A stretch of DNA of 64,000 nt from Blastococcus colisei (lineage in GTDB: Bacteria; Actinomycetota; Actinomycetes; Mycobacteriales; Geodermatophilaceae). The stretch lies in NCBI RefSeq assembly GCF_006717095.1, contig NZ_VFQE01000001.1, positions 2,914,001-2,978,000 on the forward strand. Reading direction: 5' to 3'. Shown here piece by piece: positions 56,679 through 64,000 of this stretch. Under the pieces are notes generated by a model. It ran no database searches. It was not told the origin of the DNA and worked only from the letters and a program-made list of their open reading frames with translations. The stretch's first letter is position 1. Every line of letters starts with the position of its first letter. Position numbers and translations under genes: made by a program.

Positions 56679-57245
56679 CTACCTCCGGTCGCGGGCGCGC
56701 TGGGCCAGCGTGCGGTCCGGGGCGCAGACGGCGCAGGGGGTGAAGCCGTCGGCGCGCGCCTCGTCGAGCGGCAGCGGGATGGCGGTGCGACCACCCAGGT
56801 ACGCGCACCCGGTGAGGTGGTACCGGGGGTGCTCGTCGACGACCAGCACCTCGTCGGTGAGGTCGACCACCAGCAGCAGGTCGGTGACCTCCACCTCCTC
56901 CACCGGCGGGTCGCCGAGGTCCTCCGGAGGAGCCGGGGTGGTGCGCTCCGCGGAGGTTCCGCCGGCCGGGGCGTCGGCCACCTCCTCCTGGCTCGCGCTG
57001 CCCGCGGCAGCGGGGGCCACCGCCGTCACCGGGTCGGTCGATGCGCGGACCGTGGGCGCGCCCTCCGATGCTGTCGCGGCCCCGGCGGACCCGGTGCGCA
57101 GCCGGCGCCACACGACGACGAGCAGCACCGCGGCCACCAGGCACGCCCCGACGCAGGCCCAGTAGTAGGCGGTCAGCCCGGTGAGGATGCCTCCGACGAA
57201 CAGCCCGAGGCCCAGGAGGACGAGGAGTGCGGCCGCCGCGATCAC
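56679..57245 (-). CDS. Two-helix membrane protein with Cys/His C-terminal motif
   Basis: About 188 aa from a GTG at 57245. Two hydrophobic helices (VIAAAALLVLLGLGLFVGG; YYWACVGACLVAAVLLVVVW), a disordered Ala/Pro/Glu linker, then a C-terminal block with YHLTGCAYLGGRTAIPLPLD and GFTPCAVCAPD. Spacing H-x4-C...C-x2-C suggests a small metal site. Similar tails occur in actinobacterial proteins of unknown function. Convergent with ileS. Confidence 0.65.
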   Translation of the reverse strand: MIAAAALLVLLGLGLFVGGILTGLTAYYWACVGACLVAAVLLVVVWRRLRTGSAGAATASEGAPTVRASTDPVTAVAPAAAGSASQEEVADAPAGGTSAERTTPAPPEDLGDPPVEEVEVTDLLLVVDLTDEVLVVDEHPRYHLTGCAYLGGRTAIPLPLDEARADGFTPCAVCAPDRTLAQRARDRR

Positions 57246-57297
57246 GGGCGATCCCCAGGCTCCGGGGCCCCGCGGCGGCCGGCGGCGGGCACGGCCC

Positions 57298-58410
<1,113 letters not shown>

Positions 58411-58503
58411 GGGTCCCTTCCTGCGCCGGTGGACGATCGGCCCACTCTGGCACGCGGGGGTGCCCGCAACCAGGGTCCGGCGGTGGCCGGACACCTCCCG
58501 GGC

Positions 58504-58567
58504 GACAACCGTGATCCAGCCGTGACCTGCCCGTTCACGAAGGGATGACGCCTTCATAACGGTTGTC
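58504..58567. promoter_or_regulatory. Inverted repeat in the divergent promoter of sugar system 2
   Basis: GACAACCGT (58504-58512) and ACGGTTGTC (58559-58567) are perfect 9-bp inverted partners 46 bp apart, in the 288-bp region between the ATPase (-) and the binding protein (+). CGAACCGAACCGTGACC follows the second. This fits a looped repressor site that controls both directions. Confidence 0.55.
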
Positions 58568-58698
58568 GAACCGAACCGTGACCCCCGCCTTCCCGACGTT
58601 ATGGTCCGCGGGCAGGCACCCCGGCCGGCCCGGCCGGGGGCGCCCGTGTGGAGCCACGCAGTGCGGCGAGGCAGCCGCGGACGTCTGAGAGGGAACAC

Positions 58699-60078
58699 AT
58701 GAACATGCGCGCGAGAGGCCGGCGCTCGTCGGTCCTGGCCGGCGGCCTGGGTGTGGCACTGCTGCTCACCAGCTGTGGCGCCGACGAAGTGGACGGCGGC
58801 AGCGCCGGCGGCGGCTCCGCCGAGGCCTCCGAGTTCGAGCTCGACTGCGCGCCCTACGAGGAGTTCGGTGACCTCGAGGGCGAGACGGTCACCGTCTACA
58901 CCTCGATCACCGACCCTGAGGACCAGCCGCACATCGACTCGTACGTGCCCTTCGAGGAGTGCACCGGCGTCGACGTGCAGTACGAGGGCTCCCGCGAGTT
59001 CGAGGCGCAACTGGTCGTGCGCGTCCAGAGCGGCAACGCCCCCGACATCGCCTTCATCCCGCAGCCCGGTCTGCTGGCGACTCTCGTCGACACCGGCGCG
59101 GTGGTCCCCGCTCCCGAGCAGGCCGCGGCGAACGTCGACGAGTACTGGGACGAGAGCTGGAAGGCCTACGGCACGGTCGACGACACCTTCTACGCCGCTC
59201 CCCTGGGCGCCAACGCCAAGTCATTCGTCTGGTACTCCCCGTCGATGTTCGAGGAGGCCGGCTACGAGATCCCGCAGACGTGGGACGAGATGATCGAGCT
59301 GTCGGACCAGATCGCCGAGAGCGGCGCCAAGCCGTGGTGCGCCGGCATCGCCTCCGGTGACGCCACCGGCTGGCCGGCCACCGACTGGCTCGAGGACGTC
59401 GTCCTGCGGACGGCCGGTCCCGAGGTCTACGACCAGTGGGTCAACCACGAGATCCCCTTCGACGACCCGCAGATCGTCGAGGCCCTCGACACCGTCGGCG
59501 GCATCCTGAAGAACCCCGACTACGTCAACGGCGGCCTCGGCGAGGTGCAGTCCATCGCCACCACCGAGTTCGGCGACGCCGGTCTGCCCATCCTCGACGG
59601 CAGCTGCTGGATGCACCGGCAGGCATCCTTCTACCAGGCCAACTGGCCGGAGGGCACCGAGGTCGCCGAGGACGGTGACGTCTTCGCGTTCCCGCTCCCG
59701 CCGATGGAGGGCGACGCCGCTCCGGTCCTCGGCGGCGGCGAGTTCACCGCGGCCTTCAACGACGACCCGGCGACCCAGGCGTTCCAGACCTACCTGTCCT
59801 CTCCGGAGTGGGCCAACATCAAGGCCCAGGTCTCCGGCCCGGGCTGGGTCAGCGCGAACACCGGTCTGGACGTCGAGAACCTCACCTCCCCCATCGACCA
59901 GCTCGCCGCCGAGCTGTTCCAGGACCCGGAGGCGGAGTTCCGCTTCGACGGCTCGGACCTGATGCCCGGTGAGGTCGGTGCCGGTGCGCTCTGGACGGGA
60001 CTGACCGACTGGATCGCCACGGACAAGCCGACCGAGGAGGTCCTCACCGCGGTCGAGAACGCCTGGCCGGCGTCCTGA
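58699..60078 (+). CDS. Sugar-binding lipoprotein, second system
   Basis: A 459-aa extracellular solute-binding protein. ATG at 58699 after GAGAGGGA. Short basic N-terminus, hydrophobic [15 protein letters not shown] with a lipobox ending in the Cys at about residue 26, then a Gly/Ser linker. Binding fold: [56 protein letters not shown]. Acidic throughout. Looks like an alpha-glucoside-type binding protein (AglE-like); sugar not known. Confidence 0.9.
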   Translation: MNMRARGRRSSVLAGGLGVALLLTSCGADEVDGGSAGGGSAEASEFELDCAPYEEFGDLEGETVTVYTSITDPEDQPHIDSYVPFEECTGVDVQYEGSREFEAQLVVRVQSGNAPDIAFIPQPGLLATLVDTGAVVPAPEQAAANVDEYWDESWKAYGTVDDTFYAAPLGANAKSFVWYSPSMFEEAGYEIPQTWDEMIELSDQIAESGAKPWCAGIASGDATGWPATDWLEDVVLRTAGPEVYDQWVNHEIPFDDPQIVEALDTVGGILKNPDYVNGGLGEVQSIATTEFGDAGLPILDGSCWMHRQASFYQANWPEGTEVAEDGDVFAFPLPPMEGDAAPVLGGGEFTAAFNDDPATQAFQTYLSSPEWANIKAQVSGPGWVSANTGLDVENLTSPIDQLAAELFQDPEAEFRFDGSDLMPGEVGAGALWTGLTDWIATDKPTEEVLTAVENAWPAS

Positions 60079-60083
60079 TCGAC

Positions 60084-60116
60084 GCGGGCCCGTCAGCGGA
60101 CAGCTGACGGGCCCGC
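60084..60116 (+). terminator. Hairpin after the binding-protein gene (attenuator)
   Basis: GCGGGCCCGTCAG-CGGACAG-CTGACGGGCCCGC is a perfect 13-bp stem, six bases past the stop. No U-tract. In sugar operons such a hairpin between the binding protein and the permeases lowers read-through or protects the upstream mRNA, giving an excess of binding protein. Confidence 0.75.
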
Positions 60117-60216
60117 CCCGTCCCATCGTGGTCGGCCGGGGTATGGCGGCGGCGCGGCACGGGCAGCGCCGCCGCGATCCCCCGGCAGGCCCGTTTCCGA
60201 GGAGAGGTCGTCAGCG

Positions 60217-61206
60217 GTGCAGTGGTTCCTCGACGCGACCACCACGGGGCACAAGCTCGCCCTGATGGTGGTCGCCATCCTGCTGTTCGCCGCCGTGATG
60301 GGAGCCATCCTGTTCATGGTGGACCGGCCGAAACGGGTGCCGACCTGGGTTGTCGCCGCCGGCTTCCTCGGTCCCACGGTCCTGCTGCTCCTGATCGGCC
60401 TGGTGTACCCCGCCCTGGAGACCGTCCGCGGTTCGTTCTACGACCGCGACGGCTCGAACTTCGTCGGGTTCGACAACTACGTCACGGTCTTCACGACCGA
60501 CAACTTCCAGACCGTCCTGCGCAACACCGTCCTGTGGGTCGTGCTGGTGCCGCTGGTCACCACCGCGCTCGGCCTGGTGTACGCCTACCTGGTCGACCGC
60601 ACCCGGTTCGAGTCGCTGGCCAAGGCCCTCGTCTTCCTGCCGATGGCCATCTCCATGGTCGGCGCCGGCGTCATCTGGAAGTTCGTCTACGAGTTCCGCC
60701 CCGACCAGCCCGGGGTGAACCAGATCGGCCTGCTCAACAAGCTGCTGACGATGGTCGGGATGGAGCCGCAGCAGTTCCTCCTGAACGCACCGTCGAACAC
60801 GGTGTACCTGATCGTCGTCATGATCTGGATCCAGGCCGGCTTCGCGATGACCGTGCTGTCGGCCGCGATCAAGGCGATCCCCGACGACATCGTCGAGGCC
60901 GCCCGGCTCGACGGGGTGAGCGGCGTGCAGATGTTCCGCTACGTCACGGTGCCCAGCATCCGGCCCGCGCTGGTGGTCGTCCTCACCACGGTCGCGATCG
61001 TCACGCTCAAGGTCTTCGACGTGGTCCGGACCATGACCGGCGGGCAGTTCAACACCAGCGTCGTGGCCAACGAGTTCTACACGCAGTCGTTCCGACAGTT
61101 CAACTTCGGCCTCGGCGCGGCCCTCGCGGTGCTGCTGTTCGTGCTGGTGATCCCGATCGTCGCCTACAACGTCCGCCAGCTGCGCCTGAGCGAGGAGATC
61201 CGATGA
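60217..61206 (+). CDS. Carbohydrate ABC transporter permease (MalF type), second system
   Basis: A 329-aa permease. GTG start after GAGGAGAGG. Extra N-terminal helix (LALMVVAILLFAAVMGAILF), then six helices. EAA loop DDIVEAARLDGVSGVQMFRY followed by VTVPSIRP. Stop overlaps the next start (ATGA). Confidence 0.93.
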   Translation: MQWFLDATTTGHKLALMVVAILLFAAVMGAILFMVDRPKRVPTWVVAAGFLGPTVLLLLIGLVYPALETVRGSFYDRDGSNFVGFDNYVTVFTTDNFQTVLRNTVLWVVLVPLVTTALGLVYAYLVDRTRFESLAKALVFLPMAISMVGAGVIWKFVYEFRPDQPGVNQIGLLNKLLTMVGMEPQQFLLNAPSNTVYLIVVMIWIQAGFAMTVLSAAIKAIPDDIVEAARLDGVSGVQMFRYVTVPSIRPALVVVLTTVAIVTLKVFDVVRTMTGGQFNTSVVANEFYTQSFRQFNFGLGAALAVLLFVLVIPIVAYNVRQLRLSEEIR

Positions 61207-62126
61207 CCACGACGACCCCCGTCATGGCCCCGGTTCCTCCTACGGATCGGAAGGTCTCCCGCACCGAGCGCCGAGCGGCGAAGGCGAAGAACAAGCTCAG
61301 TTCCCCCGCTGCCTCGGTCATCGCGATCGTCATCGCCGTCCTCTGGACGGTGCCCACTCTCGGCCTGCTGATCACCTCGTTCCGGCCGGAGCTCGACATC
61401 CGCCGTACGGGCTGGTGGACCGCGTTCACCGATCCGCAGTTCACCCTCGACAACTACAACGAGGTGCTCTACGGCGGGCAGACCAACTTCGCCTCGCTCT
61501 TCGTCAACTCGCTGGTCATCACGCTGCCCGCGGTGGTCATCCCGATCACCCTGGCGCTGCTGGCGGCCTACGCCTTCGCCTGGATCCCGTTCCGCGGCCG
61601 CAGCATCCTGTTCGTCGCGGTCTTCGCGCTGCAGGTCGTGCCGATCCAGGTGACGCTCATCCCGTTGCTGACGCTCTACGTCGACACCGGGCTGGCAGGC
61701 TCCTTCTGGACCATCTGGTTGTCGCACTCGATCTTCGCGCTGCCGCTGGCGGTCTTCCTGCTGCACAACTTCATGAAGGAGATCCCGGCCTCGCTGGTGG
61801 AGGCGGCCCGCATGGACGGCGCGGGCCACGTGAAGATCTTCTTCCAGGTGCTGCTGCCGCTGCTCACCCCGGCGATCGCCGCCTTCGGCGTCTTCCAGTT
61901 CCTCTGGGTGTGGAACGACCTGCTCGTCGCGCTCACCTTCGCCGGTGGCGCCCCGGACGTCGTCCCCCTGACGGTGCGGGTGGCCGAGCTCGCCGGTACC
62001 CGGGGCTCGGACTGGTACCTGCTCGCGGCGGGCGCCTTCGTCTCCATGGTGCTGCCCCTGCTGGTCTTCCTCGCCCTGCAGCGGTACTTCGTCCGCGGGC
62101 TCCTGGCCGGCAGCGTCAAGGGCTGA
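61203..62126 (+). CDS. Carbohydrate ABC transporter permease (MalG type), second system
   Basis: A 307-aa permease with a basic N-terminus (RTERRAAKAKNKLSSPAAS) and six helices. EAA loop SLVEAARMDGAGHVKIFFQV followed by LLPLLTP. The C-terminus YFVRGLLAGSVKG matches the paralogue at 47176. Confidence 0.94.
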   Translation: MTTTTPVMAPVPPTDRKVSRTERRAAKAKNKLSSPAASVIAIVIAVLWTVPTLGLLITSFRPELDIRRTGWWTAFTDPQFTLDNYNEVLYGGQTNFASLFVNSLVITLPAVVIPITLALLAAYAFAWIPFRGRSILFVAVFALQVVPIQVTLIPLLTLYVDTGLAGSFWTIWLSHSIFALPLAVFLLHNFMKEIPASLVEAARMDGAGHVKIFFQVLLPLLTPAIAAFGVFQFLWVWNDLLVALTFAGGAPDVVPLTVRVAELAGTRGSDWYLLAAGAFVSMVLPLLVFLALQRYFVRGLLAGSVKG

Positions 62127-62137
62127 CGGAGTACGAC

Positions 62138-62173
62138 GAAGGGGCCCTGGACCATACGGTCCAGGGCCCCTTC
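62138..62173. terminator. Bidirectional intrinsic terminator
   Basis: GAAGGGGCCCTGGACC-ATAC-GGTCCAGGGCCCCTTC is a perfect 16-bp stem with a 4-base loop, between the convergent permease (+) and wag31 (-) genes. The stem begins with GAA and ends with TTC, giving short A/T tracts in either direction. Confidence 0.92.
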
Positions 62174-62187
62174 GCGTGGGTACTTCG

Positions 62188-62907
62188 TCAGGCGGGTGCG
62201 TGCTGGTTCTGCCGGTTGGCCCCCGCGGGCTCGGCCGAGCCGCGGCTGTCGAGGTCGCGCAGGTGCGACTCGAGGTAGGACCGCAACCGCGTGCGGTACT
62301 CGCGCTCGAAGGTCCGCAGCTCCTCGATCTTGCGCTCCAGGCTGCTGCGCTTCTCCTCCAGACCGCTCATCGCCTCGACGTGCCGGCGCTCGGCGTCCTG
62401 CTCGAGGCTGGCGGCCTTCGAGCGGGACTCCCGCTCCATCGTCTCGGCCCGGGTGCGCGCCTCGGTCACCATGGACTCGGCGCGGTGCTTGGCCTCGGCG
62501 ACCATCTGCTCGCTCTTGGCGCGGGCGTCGGACATCAGCCGCTCGCTGTTGGTCTTGGCACCGGTGAGCATCTGCTCGGCCTGCGCCTTGGCCTCGTTGA
62601 CGTAGCGGTCCGCCGTCTCGGTGGCCAGGGCGAGCATGCGGGAGGCGCGGGCGCTGTCGTCCTCGCGGGGCTGCTGCACCGGCGGAGGCGGAGCGGCCAC
62701 CGGGGCCGGGGCCGGCGCAGGCGCCTCGTCCATGCGGCCGCCGCGACCCACACCGGCCCGCAGCTCGTTGTTCTCCTCGATGAGCCGGGCGAGCTCGGCT
62801 TCCACGACGTCGAGGAATGCGTCGACCTCGTCCTCGTCGTAGCCCCGCTTGCCGATGGGCGGCTTCTTGAAGACGACGTTGTGCACGTCGGCAGGCGTGA
62901 GTGGCAT
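62188..62907 (-). CDS. wag31: DivIVA-domain polar growth protein Wag31
   Basis: A 239-aa cell-pole scaffold that directs tip growth. ATG at 62907 after GAGGTG ([20 protein letters not shown]). N-terminal DivIVA membrane-binding segment ([20 protein letters not shown]), Pro/Ala-rich linker (about 60-80), then a long coiled coil (about 90-225) of Glu, Arg and Ala-rich heptads. Position next to yggT and sepF is the standard division-cluster order. Confidence 0.95.
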   Translation of the reverse strand: MPLTPADVHNVVFKKPPIGKRGYDEDEVDAFLDVVEAELARLIEENNELRAGVGRGGRMDEAPAPAPAPVAAPPPPVQQPREDDSARASRMLALATETADRYVNEAKAQAEQMLTGAKTNSERLMSDARAKSEQMVAEAKHRAESMVTEARTRAETMERESRSKAASLEQDAERRHVEAMSGLEEKRSSLERKIEELRTFEREYRTRLRSYLESHLRDLDSRGSAEPAGANRQNQHAPA

Positions 62908-62979
62908 CGGGGTCACCTCGGGTCGGACGGCGGGAACAGGGACGTTCTCGGACGGGCGGCGGCTCTGGTCCCGATGGGC

Positions 62980-63273
62980 TCAGGCATAGGCGAGCGACTG
63001 CGTGATGCTCCGGAGGATCAGCACGGCGATCAACAGCACCATAAACCCGAGGTCCAGTCGGATGGACCCCAGGTTCAGTGGTGGGATGACCTTCCGGACC
63101 GCCTTCAGCGGAGGGTCGGTCGTGGTGTAGACGACCTCGAGGCCTGCGGCGACGAGGCCGGTGGGGCGCCAGCTACGGGCCAGCACCATCACCCAGTCGA
63201 CGACGAACCGCGCGAAGAGCAGGACGAGGAAGACGAGCAGCACCGACGAGACGATCTGCCAGAAGAGAGCCAC
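62980..63273 (-). CDS. YggT-family membrane protein
   Basis: A 97-aa protein, two helices (FWQIVSSVLLVFLVLLFARF and LGFMVLLIAVLILRSITQSL), with the family's DPPLKAVRKVIPPLNLGSIR between. Conserved in the division cluster, role unclear; linked in some bacteria to osmotic response. Confidence 0.92.
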   Translation of the reverse strand: MALFWQIVSSVLLVFLVLLFARFVVDWVMVLARSWRPTGLVAAGLEVVYTTTDPPLKAVRKVIPPLNLGSIRLDLGFMVLLIAVLILRSITQSLAYA

Positions 63274-63356
63274 GGTCCTCGTTCGTTCGGGGCACCTCGC
63301 GTGCCGTGTCCACAGTCGCGCGAGCTCCGGGAGCGCGCCTCACCTACCGCCTGGCC

Positions 63357-64000
63357 TCAGGACTGGTTGAAGAAGCCGCCTTCGCGGATCCGGGCCTTGT
63401 CCTCGGCCGTCACGTCGACGTTCTGCGGACTGAGCAGGAACACCTTGGCCGTGACGCGCTCGATACTACCGCGCAGTCCGAAGGACAGTCCCGCGGCGAA
63501 GTCGACGAGCCGCTTGGCGTCGGAGTCGTCCATCTCCGTCAGGTTCATGATGACCGGCATCCCGTCCCGGAACCGCTCGCCGATGATCCGCGCCTCGTTG
63601 TAGGTGCGCGGATGCAGCGTGGTGATCCGGTAGGGCTGCGGCGTCGGCGCGGGGGCCGGCTCGGCGACGACGGCGACCGGCTCACGGACGGCGAGCTTGG
63701 CCGCGGTGGCACCCACCGGGCCGCTGCCCATGGCGGCGCCGCCGCCACCGCCCATGGCCGAGCCACCGCCCATCGCGGAACCGCCCATGGCGCCGATCCG
63801 GGCCGGGCCCGCACCGGCGCCCGCCGGGGCGAGACCGATCGGGCGCCCGGCGCGCTCGCGGCGGACGGGGAGGGGCTCGGGCTCGCGGGTCGCGGGGAGC
63901 TCGTCCTCGAGGTCCTCGTCGACGTATCCGCGACCCGCGTACTCGTCGTCGTAGTGGTCGTCGTACCGGTCGTCGGCGTAGCGACCGCCGTAGCGACGGT
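63357..64000 (-). CDS. sepF: Cell division protein SepF (partial at window edge)
   Basis: The last ~213 codons of SepF, which tethers FtsZ to the membrane. The upstream end (N-terminal amphipathic helix) lies beyond base 64000. Visible: a Tyr/Asp-rich linker ([14 protein letters not shown]), a Gly/Met/Ser-rich repeat ([20 protein letters not shown]), then the SepF core ([70 protein letters not shown]). The linker is longer and more Met/Gly-rich than usual. Confidence 0.93.
   Translation of the reverse strand, partial: RRYGGRYADDRYDDHYDDEYAGRGYVDEDLEDELPATREPEPLPVRRERAGRPIGLAPAGAGAGPARIGAMGGSAMGGGSAMGGGGGAAMGSGPVGATAAKLAVREPVAVVAEPAPAPTPQPYRITTLHPRTYNEARIIGERFRDGMPVIMNLTEMDDSDAKRLVDFAAGLSFGLRGSIERVTAKVFLLSPQNVDVTAEDKARIREGGFFNQS

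Noticed and set aside
53375-56794. 1139-aa open frame on the minus strand
   Set aside because: Antisense to ileS; composition is His/Gly/Val/Asp-rich as expected for a shadow frame.
60084-60116. Full terminator of the sugar-binding gene
   Set aside because: The hairpin lacks a U-tract and the permeases downstream need transcription, so partial attenuation is more likely; it is kept with that meaning.

Overview
The window is high-GC actinobacterial chromosome. Gene content, very frequent GTG starts, dense 4-bp stop/start overlaps, and the linkage of trp, his, dnaE, lspA, rluD, ileS, wag31, yggT and sepF all fit that. Protein flavour suggests a Geodermatophilaceae-like organism (Blastococcus, Geodermatophilus or Modestobacter type), but that is inference. 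No rRNA, tRNA or CRISPR array was seen.

Layout. (1) 1-9197: a minus-strand run read right to left: an FAD dehydrogenase, a membrane protein, hisI, trpE, a Trp-associated membrane protein, trpC, trpB and trpA (cut by the window edge). An IS982-type element sits between trpC and trpB, inside a pre-existing long palindrome. (2) 9198-17261: accessory stretch with two related tnpB elements (one frameshifted, one intact) around an ABC exporter pair and small genes. (3) 17301-29432: his genes hisF, hisA(priA), hisH, hisB, hisC and hisD, interrupted by a RidA-like gene, a YefM/YoeB toxin-antitoxin pair, a nitroreductase, an SDR, an M28 peptidase and a GGDEF protein. (4) 29513-37558: a Lon-substrate-domain protein, then a four-gene operon (acyl-CoA ligase, DUF3556 membrane protein, CrtI-like oxidoreductase, PucR/CdaR regulator) and a membrane protein. 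(5) 37644-44051: dnaE, a decayed GNAT gene with a hexanucleotide repeat, a CPBP protease, rluD and lspA. (6) 44092-50330: alpha-glucoside-type ABC operon with a GH13 glucosidase. (7) 50469-56656: DUF4032 kinase-like protein, K+/H+ antiporter, ileS. (8) 56679-62126: a second sugar ABC system, arranged divergently. (9) 62138-64000: strong terminator, wag31, yggT and partial sepF.

How it works together. Trp and His synthesis genes are co-oriented. No trpF is seen and the HisA here looks like PriA, so one isomerase probably serves both pathways. The two sugar systems each have a lipoprotein, two permeases and an UgpC/MsmK-type ATPase.

The most unusual signals are two. First, at six gene junctions a very short ORF (13-36 codons) is locked by GTGA, ATGA or TGATG overlaps to the next start codon, and its last codons form that gene's Shine-Dalgarno. 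Three sites carry related versions (start like V-T-E-R-A-R-S, end like S-E-E-D), and before the FAD dehydrogenase there are three tandem 77-bp copies, 77 being 81 minus a 4-bp overlap. Second, both tnpB elements have about 25-bp terminal inverted repeats and perfect 8-bp target duplications, which is not how IS200/IS605 elements end.
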